A stretch of DNA of 64,000 bases, taken from the NCBI GenBank assembly GCA_035192965.1, contig CP136571.1, positions 2,252,501 through 2,316,500 on the forward strand, given 5' to 3'. Shown in pieces: positions 16,587 to 24,530 of this stretch (the first letter of the stretch is position 1; every line of letters begins with the position of its first letter). The translations under genes were made by a program, and so were the position numbers. Source of the DNA: Fuscovulum sp. GTDB lineage: Bacteria; Pseudomonadota; Alphaproteobacteria; Rhodobacterales; Rhodobacteraceae. The notes below the pieces were generated by a model. That model was not told the DNA's origin. It was given only the letters and a program-made list of their open reading frames with translations, and searched no databases.

Positions 16587-17969
16587 TCAGCCGCTTCGGC
16601 CGGATGCTGCCAGACCTGCGATATCGGATTGCCGCGCGCGGACCATCGCATCCGTGCCGAACCCATAACGCGCCCAGCCCAGACTGTCGAGACGGGCCTC
16701 CCGGGCCAGATCATCGCGGCCGATGGAGCCATATGCCTCGGACCGGATCATCAGAAGGGTGGCCAGCAGGGCGGCATTTTCGGCCCGGCGCACCACCGGG
16801 ATGGCGCGGTCAGTCAGGGCCAGCGCCTCAGGGAAGCGTCCTTCGGCGAGGGCAAAGGCGGCAAGCTGCATGTCGACATGGGCTGAGCGGACCTCGCCCC
16901 CCGGCATACGCTGCCAGATGCGCTGCGCTTCGGTAAAGGCGCGGCTGGCGGCGGCGATGTCGCTGCCCACCTGCGCGCGGCCAAGCGCGAACCAGGAAAA
17001 GGCCAGACGGTTGTCCTGCCAGCCCTGTGCGCGGGCGATGGACAGCATCCGTTCTGCCGCCTTGCGCCGCGCGGCATCCGATCCGCGCGGGCCGATGGCG
17101 GCTTCGACCGCCTCGATCCAGACGCGGGGGGCCATTTGGGTGTTGCCAGCGGTGGGGCGGCCTTCGCCTGCCGGGTTGAGACGCGCCAGAATTGCGGGCA
17201 GACGGGCGGCCACTTCGTTGCGGGTCATGCCGGATTGCAGGGCGGGGTCGTAATGCACGCGCAGAACCAGCATATCGAAGCCGGTCAGGACCGTGTGAAA
17301 GTTGTCGTCGTTGAACACGCTGTCGGGCAGGCGGTACAGATCGTTCAGCGGGCCGATGGCCTGCGCCAGTTCTTCATGCAGGCAATCCCGCACTTCCTGC
17401 GGCGAGGTGTCGGAGGGCATGATGATCCCCACCGTATCGCGCTGGGTCACGGTGGCCCAATCGGTAAGTCCGGCGCTGCGGGCGGTGCGATATTCGGCAA
17501 AGGACGACACGCGCGGCACGACGAAACAGGCGGCCGACGGCACGAGACGCCGCATCGCGGCACGGGGCTGGAAATCAATGGTGATCGAGGCGCGGCTGCC
17601 CGGCGCGGCGGGGCGCACGTCCAGCCCGGCCTCGGCCCGCAGGCGGGCCATGACGCGCGACAGATCGGGATGGGCGGTGGCGGGCACATCGCCCGTCATG
17701 GCCACGGTGATCGGCCCTTCGAACCGGGTCAGCGCCGGAAGGGCGCGCCCGCTTTCCATCAGGAATTCCAGATCGAGAATGTCGCGCGCGATATCAGCGT
17801 TGCTGCGCGAAGCTGCGGGAGCGGGTTGCGCCGCAAAGCCCTGCAACGGCGGAAGCGAGGCCCCGGCCATCGACGGGGCAGCCCGGTTCATGGCCACTTG
17901 CGCAACGGGTGCGGGTGAACAGGCGGAAACGATCAGTGAGAGGGCCGCGACGGCCAAAGAAATACGCAT
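16587..17969 (-). CDS. DUF2927 domain lipoprotein
   Basis: A 460-aa predicted lipoprotein. The signal MRISLAVAALSLIVSAC ends with a lipobox (VSAC). The middle (about 85-305) matches DUF2927, with RCLHEELAQAIGPLNDLY-like sequence (DCLHEELAQ), DSVFNDDNFHT and LRVHYDPALQSGM. Several features (HEELAQ, three-part fold) resemble a secreted metalloprotease-like domain without a clear HExxH. The last 150 residues are helical repeats (tetratricopeptide-like). A start at 17990 would add seven residues. It sits between moxR and the VWA gene in one strand run. Confidence 0.82.
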   Translation of the reverse strand: MRISLAVAALSLIVSACSPAPVAQVAMNRAAPSMAGASLPPLQGFAAQPAPAASRSNADIARDILDLEFLMESGRALPALTRFEGPITVAMTGDVPATAHPDLSRVMARLRAEAGLDVRPAAPGSRASITIDFQPRAAMRRLVPSAACFVVPRVSSFAEYRTARSAGLTDWATVTQRDTVGIIMPSDTSPQEVRDCLHEELAQAIGPLNDLYRLPDSVFNDDNFHTVLTGFDMLVLRVHYDPALQSGMTRNEVAARLPAILARLNPAGEGRPTAGNTQMAPRVWIEAVEAAIGPRGSDAARRKAAERMLSIARAQGWQDNRLAFSWFALGRAQVGSDIAAASRAFTEAQRIWQRMPGGEVRSAHVDMQLAAFALAEGRFPEALALTDRAIPVVRRAENAALLATLLMIRSEAYGSIGRDDLAREARLDSLGWARYGFGTDAMVRARQSDIAGLAASGRSG

Positions 17970-18448
17970 GAGTGGCAGCTCTGCTTTCATTCTGAACCAA
18001 GGGTCTTGCGACCCGACCAACACCGGAACCCGCCCGCAGGGCCGCAGTTCCGTCACCCCAGACAAGGTGACGCCCCCGCGTCACCAGACCGGAACCGTTC
18101 CGACAGACGACCTTGGCCGCATCCTGCAAGAGCAATGCCAGACCCGCGCAGCGCGGGAAAAAGGGCAGGCTTTTGCCAAGGGACGCAGACACGCAGACCA
18201 CCATCAACACCAGGAACGGATGCCCCCAAGAAGATGTCCGTCAGTGTCGTTATGAGGGCGTTGACGTGTCAATTCCGGGAAAAGTGCAAGACCACGGCCC
18301 GACTACGGATCGCGCCCATGCAGGCGGAAGACACCGCATCTGTGCAGGGTGTTCACGGAACATTTCAAAACATGTCAAAATCACGGCGACGCGTGATCAC
18401 TTTGTGGCAAAACTGCGGCCAAGTTGCGGCAATTTCTGGCGATTCGGC
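17970..18448. other. 479-nt gap between moxR and the DUF2927 gene
   Basis: I find no supportable gene. Short frames on both strands have no ribosome-binding site or protein-like pattern. The gap should hold the promoter of the minus-strand DUF2927 operon. It contains TTGAC/GTCAA as a small inverted repeat (18261-18272) and an AT-richer stretch at 18361-18380, either of which might be a control site, but no convincing -35/-10 pair was found. Confidence 0.5.
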
Positions 18449-19288
18449 CTAACGCTTGGTTCGTCCCATGAACGCAAGTCTTTCGAAAAGGTGAACGTCC
18501 TGCTCGTTCTTCAAAAGTGCGCCATGCAGACGCGGGAGCGCCGGCCCACCTTCGCGCTTCAGGTCTTCGGGTGACAGATCTTCGGCCAGCAAGAGGCGCA
18601 GCCAATCCAGCACTTCGGAGGTGGAGGGTTTCTTCTTCAGCCCCGGTACTTCGCGCAGTTCGTAGAACTGGGTCAGCGCGGCGGTCAGCAGGGCGGGTTT
18701 GATGCCGGGAAAATGCACATCCACGATGGCGCGCATCGTGTCGATGTCGGGGAAGCGGATATAGTGAAAGAAGCAGCGCCGCAGGAACGCGTCGGGCAAT
18801 TCTTTTTCATTGTTGGACGTGATGATGACCACGGGGCGATGGGTGGCGCGGACGGTTTCGCCTGTCTCGTAGACGTGGAATTCCATCCGGTCGAGTTCCT
18901 GCAACAGATCGTTGGGAAATTCGATATCGGCCTTGTCCACCTCATCGATCAGCAAGACCACGCGGGAGGGGGCCTCAAACGCCTGCCACAGCTTGCCCTT
19001 GCGGATGTAGTTGCGCACGTCGTTCACGCGCGCATCGCCCAGCTGGCTGTCGCGCAGGCGGCTGACGGCATCGTATTCGTACAGGCCTTGCTGCGCCTTG
19101 GTGGTGGATTTCACATGCCATTCGATCAGCGGCATCCCCAAGGCCTGTGCCACCTGCCGCGCCAGTTCCGTTTTCCCGGTGCCGGGTTCGCCCTTGACCA
19201 GAAGCGGGCGTTGCAGCGTGACGGCTGCGTTGACCGCGAGGGTCAGATCATCGGTCGCGACATAGCCAGAGGTAGAAGAGAATTTCAT
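18449..19288 (-). CDS. MoxR-family AAA+ ATPase
   Basis: A 279-aa AAA+ protein. Walker A GEPGTGKT (33-40), Walker B VVLLIDEVDKAD (Asp115/Glu116) and sensor 1 VIITSNNEKELP are intact, and the C-terminal lid follows. MoxR ATPases act with VWA proteins as chaperones that insert metals or assemble complexes. The partner VWA gene lies about 2 kb downstream on the same strand. ATG at 19288 gives the family start; an upstream open frame crosses into the divergent dksA gene and is not coding. There is a 383-nt gap after its stop, so it may be a separate transcript from the VWA genes. Confidence 0.92.
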   Translation of the reverse strand: MKFSSTSGYVATDDLTLAVNAAVTLQRPLLVKGEPGTGKTELARQVAQALGMPLIEWHVKSTTKAQQGLYEYDAVSRLRDSQLGDARVNDVRNYIRKGKLWQAFEAPSRVVLLIDEVDKADIEFPNDLLQELDRMEFHVYETGETVRATHRPVVIITSNNEKELPDAFLRRCFFHYIRFPDIDTMRAIVDVHFPGIKPALLTAALTQFYELREVPGLKKKPSTSEVLDWLRLLLAEDLSPEDLKREGGPALPRLHGALLKNEQDVHLFERLAFMGRTKR

Positions 19289-19459
19289 GGGATCTCGCGC
19301 AGGGAGGGGGCGGGCAGGGGTGGACCCTATCGCCCCGGTAATTCCGTCGCAACTGCTAGTGACAATCCTTTGGCGATGGTCTAGATGCACGGCCAACAGG
19401 AGCGCGCCATGCAAGCAGACCCCCTGTCGGCGCGGTCCGACCAGACGGAGACAGCAGTG

Positions 19460-19882
19460 ATGAAGCCCGAAGTGTTTCTTCCCGACGATTATCGCCCGGC
19501 CGAGGACGAGCCGTTCATGAATGACCGGCAGCTGGAATATTTCCGGCGCAAGCTGCTCAACTGGAAGGCCGAGCTTCTGTCGCAATCGGCGGAAACCATC
19601 GACAACCTTCAGGATTCGGCGCGCAACGTGCCCGATATCGCCGACCGTGCCAGCGAAGAAACGGATCGCGCGCTGGAACTGCGCACGCGGGACCGGCAGC
19701 GCAAGCTGGTGGCCAAGATCGACTCGGCCCTGCGCCGGATCGACAATGGCGAATACGGCTATTGCGAAATGACGGGCGAACCCATCAGCCTGAAGCGGTT
19801 GGATGCGCGACCCATCGCCACGATGACGCTGGAAGCGCAGGAAAAGCACGAACGCCGCGAGAAGGTTCACCGTGAAGATTGA
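19460..19882 (+). CDS. dksA: DksA/TraR-family RNA polymerase-binding regulator
   Basis: A 140-aa DksA. The coiled-coil tip motif NVPDIADRASEE (Asp59, Asp62, Ala64) needed for RNA polymerase action is present. Of the four zinc cysteines of E. coli DksA only Cys102 remains: aligned positions 105, 123 and 126 are Thr, Thr and Ala. DksA forms with fewer zinc ligands are known, including in Rhodobacter sphaeroides. The start is ambiguous: ATG 19460 matches family length, but ATG 19409 has a better ribosome-binding site (AGGAG) and would add 17 residues. It is divergent from moxR and followed by a good intrinsic terminator. Confidence 0.93.
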   Translation: MKPEVFLPDDYRPAEDEPFMNDRQLEYFRRKLLNWKAELLSQSAETIDNLQDSARNVPDIADRASEETDRALELRTRDRQRKLVAKIDSALRRIDNGEYGYCEMTGEPISLKRLDARPIATMTLEAQEKHERREKVHRED

Positions 19883-19927
19883 CCGCAGGTCCGCCCCTTG
19901 CGGGGCGCGGCGGGGAAGCAGAAAGTG

Positions 19928-19954
19928 ACGCCGGACCTTCGGGTTCGGCGTTTT
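19928..19954 (+). terminator. Intrinsic terminator of dksA
   Basis: Stem ACGCCGGACC (19928-19937) pairs with GGTTCGGCGT (19942-19951) around the stable tetraloop TTCG, with one G-U pair, and is followed by TTT. It lies 46 nt after the dksA stop and just before the ribosome-binding region of the monooxygenase gene. Confidence 0.8.
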
Positions 19955-19973
19955 GCATTCGGGGGTGCGGGGG

Positions 19974-21158
19974 ATGAGCCTGATCGGGCGGCCGGTAACG
20001 GTTCTTGGCGCGGGCGTGGCGGGGCTGGCTGTCGCGCGGGCGCTGGCGCTGCGCGGGGCGCAGGTAACGGTTCTGGAACAGGCCGACGCGATCCGCGAAG
20101 TGGGCGCCGGGCTTCAGATCAGCCCGAACGGTGCGGCGGTGTTGCAGGCCTTGGGGCTTGGCCCTGCACTGGCCGCAGTCAGCCTGCGGGCGCAGGCGGT
20201 GGTGCTGCGCGACGGGCTGGACAGTTCGGCGGTGTTGCGGATGGATCTGGCGCGGCTGCGCCCTGAACAGGGGTGGCATTTCGTGCACCGCGCCGATCTG
20301 ATCGCGCTTTTGCTGGACGGCGCGCGCGAGGCGGGGGTGACGCTGCGGCTGTTGCACAAGGTGGAGGCGGTCGATCTGTCCGGCGCAAGGCCGCGTGTGC
20401 GGCTGGTGCAGGGCGAGGAGGTCGAGGCGGGGCTGCTGATCGGGGCGGATGGCCTGCATTCGCCGCTGCGTATGGCGCTGAACGGGGCGGCGGCCCCCTT
20501 CTTTACCCATCAGGTGGCCTGGCGTGCGGTGATCCCGAACGATCCCGGCGATGCGGTGGAGGCCGAGGTGCATATGGGCCCCGGCCGCCATCTGGTGAGC
20601 TATCCGCTGCGGGGCGGGGCGTGGCGCAATATCGTGGCGGTCGAGGAGCGGCGGCGCTGGGTCGAAGAAGGCTGGTCGCTGCGCGATGATCCGATGGAAC
20701 TGCGGCTTGCCTTTGCCGGGTTTTCGCCCCGAGTGCGCGGCTGGCTGGACCGGGTGGAGGATGTCTGGCTTTGGGGGCTTTTCCGCCATCCGGTGGCGCA
20801 ATCATGGTTCAGGGGGTTGCCTGATGGGGCGGCGGTGATCCTGGGCGATGCGGCCCATCCGACGCTGCCTTTTCTGGCGCAGGGGGCCAATATGGCGCTG
20901 GAGGATGCCTGGGCGCTGGCTGCCGCGCTGTCAGGCCATGACGGGGATGCCGCGGCATTGGCGGCCTATCAGGCCGCCCGCGCGCCGCGCTGTGCCCGGA
21001 TCGTGCAGGCGGCCGAGGCCAATGCGCGCAACTATCACCTGACGGGCGCACGGCGGGCGGTGGGCCATGCTGCGCTGCGACTGGCGGGAACCGTGGCCCC
21101 CGGCATGGCGCTTCGGCGGTTCGACTGGCTTTATGGCTTTGACGTCACCGCGGGCTGA
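19974..21158 (+). CDS. FAD-dependent monooxygenase (salicylate/3-hydroxybenzoate hydroxylase-like)
   Basis: A 394-aa class A flavoprotein monooxygenase. The ADP-binding motif VLGAGVAGLAVARAL is at 10-24, the middle motif GADGLHSPLR and the FAD ribityl motif VILGDAAHPTLPFLAQGANMALEDAW near 290. It most resembles salicylate hydroxylase-type enzymes (NADH-dependent ring hydroxylation), but the substrate is not decided by sequence and no aromatic pathway genes are nearby. Start ATG 19974 follows a G-rich stretch; it is 91 nt after dksA, beyond a terminator. Confidence 0.88.
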   Translation: MSLIGRPVTVLGAGVAGLAVARALALRGAQVTVLEQADAIREVGAGLQISPNGAAVLQALGLGPALAAVSLRAQAVVLRDGLDSSAVLRMDLARLRPEQGWHFVHRADLIALLLDGAREAGVTLRLLHKVEAVDLSGARPRVRLVQGEEVEAGLLIGADGLHSPLRMALNGAAAPFFTHQVAWRAVIPNDPGDAVEAEVHMGPGRHLVSYPLRGGAWRNIVAVEERRRWVEEGWSLRDDPMELRLAFAGFSPRVRGWLDRVEDVWLWGLFRHPVAQSWFRGLPDGAAVILGDAAHPTLPFLAQGANMALEDAWALAAALSGHDGDAAALAAYQAARAPRCARIVQAAEANARNYHLTGARRAVGHAALRLAGTVAPGMALRRFDWLYGFDVTAG

Positions 21159-21172
21159 GACCGGGTCATTTT

Positions 21173-21194
21173 GGGTATTTGGGCCAAGATGAAG
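21173..21194 (+). repeat. GGGTATTTGGGCC element, hairpin-less form (copy 3)
   Basis: GGGTATTTGGGCC followed by AAGATGAAG, 15 nt after the monooxygenase stop. The same 22 bases occur in reverse at 62861-62882 with no mismatch, and with one added G at 3683-3705. This copy has no upstream hairpin. Confidence 0.75.
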
Positions 21195-21205
21195 GGGCAA
21201 GTCGC

Positions 21206-21265
21206 GCCCTATTCGGAAGTGCCCTATTCGTAGGTGCCCTATTCGTAAGTGCCCTACTCGTAAGT
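21206..21265. repeat. Four tandem copies of a 15-bp unit carrying a stop codon
   Basis: Four 15-bp units (21206-21220, 21221-21235, 21236-21250, 21251-21265), each GCCCTATTCGTAAGT with 0-2 changes. On the minus strand each reads Thr-Tyr/Ser-Glu-stop-Gly in the frame of the adjacent gene; the first unit supplies that gene's real last codons and TAG. The other three lie beyond the stop and each has its own in-frame TAG. The pattern fits slipped-strand duplication. Confidence 0.85.
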
Positions 21266-21580
21266 GAAAGTGCCGATCTCGCAGATGTTCACGTCGCCGC
21301 GTTCCAGCACATCGCCATCGTCAAAGACGGCGCGGAAATCGAACATGCAATAGCCGGTGGCATCATCGAAATTGATCACCACCGATGACCCTGACGGCAG
21401 GACATCCGAGCCAAGGATGTCTTCCTCCCAACTGTCCGATCCGGTGTTGGAGCCGTAGAACTCGACAATGGTAAAGCCGGTATTGTTGATCAGCGTCACC
21501 CGCCGATCCAGCGCGGCGGCGGGCAGGGCCGTGGCAAGGGCGAGAAGGGCGGACAGGCCGCCGATGGCAAGGCGTGACAT
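21254..21580 (-). CDS. Small exported protein of unknown function
   Basis: A 108-aa protein with a clear signal peptide (MSRLAIGGLSALLALATALPAAALD, cleavage near residue 23). The mature part is acidic and beta-rich (LINNTGFTIVEFYGSNTGSD, ATGYCMFDFRAVFDDGD) with two Cys (in GYCMF and NICEIG) that could form a disulfide in the periplasm. The family is widespread in Rhodobacterales and has no known role. AAAGGAGTT 8 nt upstream supports the start at 21580. The C-terminal TYE codons belong to a 15-bp tandem repeat. Confidence 0.75.
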   Translation of the reverse strand: MSRLAIGGLSALLALATALPAAALDRRVTLINNTGFTIVEFYGSNTGSDSWEEDILGSDVLPSGSSVVINFDDATGYCMFDFRAVFDDGDVLERGDVNICEIGTFTYE

Positions 21581-21720
21581 GGGCGGAACTCCTTTGGCAT
21601 GAGTCGTGCCGTTACGATAGCCGCGGCGTTGCCCCCGGCAATGACGATGCGCGCGGGTCAAACATGCTTAATGCGAGATGTGTTCTCGGCGCATCACGCA
21701 GCCGTGATCGCGGCGCAGGT

Positions 21721-22503
21721 TCAGGCGTCGAGCTGCACCCAGACCGGCACATGGTCCGAGGGTTTTTCGCCGCCCCGGACGCCTTTGTCGATGCCACAAT
21801 CCAGCAGCAGGTCGGCGCATTGCGGGGACAAAAGCAGGTGGTCGATGCGGATACCGTTGTTCCGTTCCCACGCGCCAGCCTGATAGTCCCAGAACGAATA
21901 CTGCCCCGGACGCGCATCGCGGGCGCGGAAGGCATCGGTCAGGCCAAGGTTCACGATCCGGCGAAAGGCGGCGCGGGTTTCGGGCAGGAACAGCGCATCC
22001 TCAACCCATGCGGCGGGTTTTGCGGCATCCTCGGACTGGGGGATCACGTTGTAATCGCCGCAAAAAGCGAGGGGGTCTTCGGTTTCCAGAAGGGCGCGCA
22101 CCCGCGCCTCCATCCGGGCCATCCAGCCGAGTTTATAATCGTATTTCGGCCCCGGCGCGGGGTTACCATTGGGCAGGTAAAGCCCGCAGACGCGCACAGC
22201 GCGCGCCTCGCCGATCACCGTCGCCTCAATCCAGCGGGCCTGTTCGTCAGTCTCGTCCCCCGGCAGGCCGCGTGTCACATCCTCCAGCGGCAGGCGCGAC
22301 AGGAGGGCGACGCCGTTGAAGGATTTCTGCCCATGGGTTTCGACGCGGTATCCCATGTCTTCAAACACTTCGCGCGGAAAGGCGTCGTCCACCGACTTGA
22401 TTTCTTGAAGGCAGACGACATCGGGCTTTGCCTCGCGCAGCCAAGCGGGCAGGGCGTCGATGCGGGCCTTGATGCCGTTGATGTTGAAGGTGGCGAGTTT
22501 CAT
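21721..22503 (-). CDS. xthA: Exodeoxyribonuclease III
   Basis: A 260-aa ExoIII/AP endonuclease of the endonuclease-exonuclease-phosphatase fold. Metal and catalytic motifs are present: LQEIKS (Glu34 region), LYLPNGNP, FCGDYNVIP, and the C-terminal SDHVPVWVQL. It removes 3' blocks and cuts at abasic sites in base-excision repair. The start ATG 22503 gives KLATFNINGIKAR, the usual N terminus. It is a stand-alone minus-strand gene in this window, 51 nt upstream of it on the same strand is an unrelated unknown gene. Confidence 0.95.
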   Translation of the reverse strand: MKLATFNINGIKARIDALPAWLREAKPDVVCLQEIKSVDDAFPREVFEDMGYRVETHGQKSFNGVALLSRLPLEDVTRGLPGDETDEQARWIEATVIGEARAVRVCGLYLPNGNPAPGPKYDYKLGWMARMEARVRALLETEDPLAFCGDYNVIPQSEDAAKPAAWVEDALFLPETRAAFRRIVNLGLTDAFRARDARPGQYSFWDYQAGAWERNNGIRIDHLLLSPQCADLLLDCGIDKGVRGGEKPSDHVPVWVQLDA

Positions 22504-22554
22504 GGGCGTCTCCCTGTCGCCCCCGTTCTAGGCCGGGGGTCGTGAGCGCACAAG

Positions 22555-23271
22555 TCAGGCTGTGGCGGCAAGCCCGGTCTGCGCTGCCGCAAGCCAGAGC
22601 ATATCCAGCCGCTTAAGTTCTGCTGGATCAAAGCGGTGGGATTCTTCCCAGTAGCGGCCAGAGGGGACGTGGTAGCCCAGATCGTCTTCGCGCCGCAGGG
22701 CCTGATCGGCGAGGCGGATGTCAAAGGGCAGGGGGCGGGCGCGCGCCGCGCGGTCGCGCGTGACGCGGGGAAAGATCAGCCGGGAGGGGCCGTTGGAGAG
22801 GTTGACCATGGCGCAGCCCTCCATCGCGGCAAGGATCATCAGCCGGGCGGATTTCGCCTCAAGGCTTTGCAGGGTGATGTCGGGGCGCAGGGGATCGGCG
22901 GTGCCGGTGCCATAGAAATGGGTCTGGCCCTTGGGATAGTGCATGTCGCAGCCGAAGGCCGCGATCACGCGGGGTGTCAGCGAGTGAAGCGCCCAATAGG
23001 CGGCGGTAAAGGCCATGGTGCCGCCCGCATAGACAAAGCCGCCAAAGGCGTTCTGGGCGGGGACAAAATCCTCTTGCGTGACGGCCTTTTGGCCTGGGCC
23101 GGGGGTGGGGCGGCGCTCTTCGGGATAGTCCCATGGGTAGATGTGATGCGTCCAGTCAGGCCGCACGGCATGGGCGTTGTTGATCGCCACCAGCGCATCA
23201 AAAGGCGCGCGCGGCCAATCTGCCGCCTGCATCGCCATCGGGGCGGACCCCAGCATCAAAACGGTATCCAT
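22555..23271 (-). CDS. Conserved-looking protein, glycosyltransferase-like Rossmann pattern
   Basis: A 238-aa soluble protein that I do not recognise with certainty. It starts with a nucleotide-binding-like strand-loop (MDTVLMLGSAPMAMQAADW), then LVAINNAHAVRPDW and HIYPWDYPEE, and later VIAAFGCDMHYPKGQTHFYG. The order hydrophobic strand / Gly-Ser-Ala-Pro / AINNA / GCDMHY is reminiscent of DUF115/MptE-like and GT42 sialyltransferase-type proteins that bind nucleotide sugars. This is inference from a pattern, with no motif proving activity. The gene is alone, upstream of xthA on the same strand. Confidence 0.65.
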   Translation of the reverse strand: MDTVLMLGSAPMAMQAADWPRAPFDALVAINNAHAVRPDWTHHIYPWDYPEERRPTPGPGQKAVTQEDFVPAQNAFGGFVYAGGTMAFTAAYWALHSLTPRVIAAFGCDMHYPKGQTHFYGTGTADPLRPDITLQSLEAKSARLMILAAMEGCAMVNLSNGPSRLIFPRVTRDRAARARPLPFDIRLADQALRREDDLGYHVPSGRYWEESHRFDPAELKRLDMLWLAAAQTGLAATA

Positions 23272-23373
23272 GAAAATGCTCTCCTATCACGCGAAGGTAG
23301 GGCAAGGGCGCGGCAAGTCACGCCAAAGCATCCGTTGCGCTAAGGATAAGTCAGCAGGGGCACAGATTTGCAG

Positions 23374-24117
23374 CTATGGGGCCGGCGCGCAGATCATGTA
23401 GAGGCAGGGCGGAAACAGATCCGGCATCGTGGCGCGCAGATGTTCGACCAGCATGACAAGGGGCAGCGTGATCGCAAAGGCCACAGCCCATACCAGAACC
23501 GCGCGCAGGATGAGTGGCGGGCTGCGGTGGCCGCGCGAGCGGGCGACCGACAGAGTGGCGGGCAGGAAGATCAGCGCATAGATCACCAGCGTCGGCCAGA
23601 CCAGCAGCCCCGCCAGCAGCGGCGCGCCAATCAGACGTTGCAGGACGGATTCGGCAAACAGCCCCCATCCCCCGGCGATCACCAGCACCTCCCAGCGATG
23701 CGGGGCGCAGAGCCGGGCATGGGCGGCCATAGCCAGAATCGGCCCGGTGAAGATCAGCAGGTTCAGCGTGATGAACTGGCGCACCCGGTCTGCCCAAAGG
23801 GCGGGGTCGCCCTCGGCCAGCAGGGCGGCCAAGGTGCCGACGAGGGTTTCTTCAAGAATGACGGCGGCATAGGCCAGCAGGATGAAGCGCAATGTCGGCG
23901 GAGAGGGCAGGCGGACAAGCGCATCCGTCGCCGCGTCCTGCCGCCAGGCGACCAGCGGCAGCAGGATCGCCGACATCAGCAGGTGATAGGTGATCATCGG
24001 AAAGCCGGCCAGCAGCCAGAAAGCGCCCACCGCAGCAATCAGAACTGCCGCATAGGCAAAGCCAACAGCGCCACGCGGTACGGAAACAAAGCCACTCGAA
24101 CTTAACATCACGAACAC
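23374..24117 (-). CDS. Multi-pass membrane protein of unknown function
   Basis: A 247-aa hydrophobic protein with about seven membrane segments, for example GFAYAAVLIAAVGAFWLLAGF near the N terminus and VLVWAVAFAITLPLVMLVEH near the C terminus. The stretch LAYAAVILEETLVGTL has paired glutamates in a helix that recall the CPBP/Abi protease motif EExxxR, but the Arg is missing, so I do not assign that family. It ends in MICAPAP. The gene stands just downstream of erpA on the same strand with only 3 nt between them. Confidence 0.65.
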   Translation of the reverse strand: MFVMLSSSGFVSVPRGAVGFAYAAVLIAAVGAFWLLAGFPMITYHLLMSAILLPLVAWRQDAATDALVRLPSPPTLRFILLAYAAVILEETLVGTLAALLAEGDPALWADRVRQFITLNLLIFTGPILAMAAHARLCAPHRWEVLVIAGGWGLFAESVLQRLIGAPLLAGLLVWPTLVIYALIFLPATLSVARSRGHRSPPLILRAVLVWAVAFAITLPLVMLVEHLRATMPDLFPPCLYMICAPAP

Positions 24118-24120
24118 AAG

Positions 24121-24453
24121 TTACATCGAAAAGGAGGTTCCACAGCCACAAGAGGATGAAGCGTTGGGATTTTCAATCACAAAACGCGCGCCGATCAGTT
24201 CTTCGGTGTAGTCGATCACCGCGTTCGCCAGAAAGGGCAGCGACACGGCATCAACCAGAACCTTCGCCCCGTTTTGTTCAAGGATCAGGTCATCGGTGGC
24301 GGGATCATCAAGCTTGATGTCATATTGAAAACCGGAACAGCCGCCGCCTTCGACCGAGACGCGCAGCGCCTTTGCCTCGCCCGTGGCTTCGCAAATCTCG
24401 CGCAGGCGGGTGAAGGCGCGGTCGGTCACTTTCGGGGGAAGGGTCAGGTCCAT
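24121..24453 (-). CDS. erpA: Iron-sulfur cluster insertion protein, ErpA/IscA type
   Basis: A 110-aa A-type carrier that accepts and hands on Fe-S clusters. The three invariant cysteines are present: Cys39 (GGGCSGFQYDI) and Cys102/Cys104 (SSCGCGTSF). Length is normal. ATG at 24453 is chosen as it starts the domain; an open frame adds 11 upstream codons. It is divergent from dgt with a 77-nt spacer, the same arrangement as in other Rhodobacterales. ErpA, IscA and SufA cannot be split safely by sequence. Confidence 0.9.
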   Translation of the reverse strand: MDLTLPPKVTDRAFTRLREICEATGEAKALRVSVEGGGCSGFQYDIKLDDPATDDLILEQNGAKVLVDAVSLPFLANAVIDYTEELIGARFVIENPNASSSCGCGTSFSM

Positions 24454-24530
24454 GGTGGAATCCGGTTTCCTTGTGGGGTCAGGCACATATAGGATGCCGC
24501 ATAAGGATCAACAAGAACAGGCAAAACCGC

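Noticed and set aside
18261..18272. TTGAC/GTCAA inverted repeat as a promoter -35
   Set aside because: No acceptable -10 element was found at 16-18 nt on either strand, so I do not call a promoter.
23374..24117. CPBP/Abi-type membrane protease
   Set aside because: The paired Glu helix lacks the Arg of EExxxR, and the later His motifs were not recognised.
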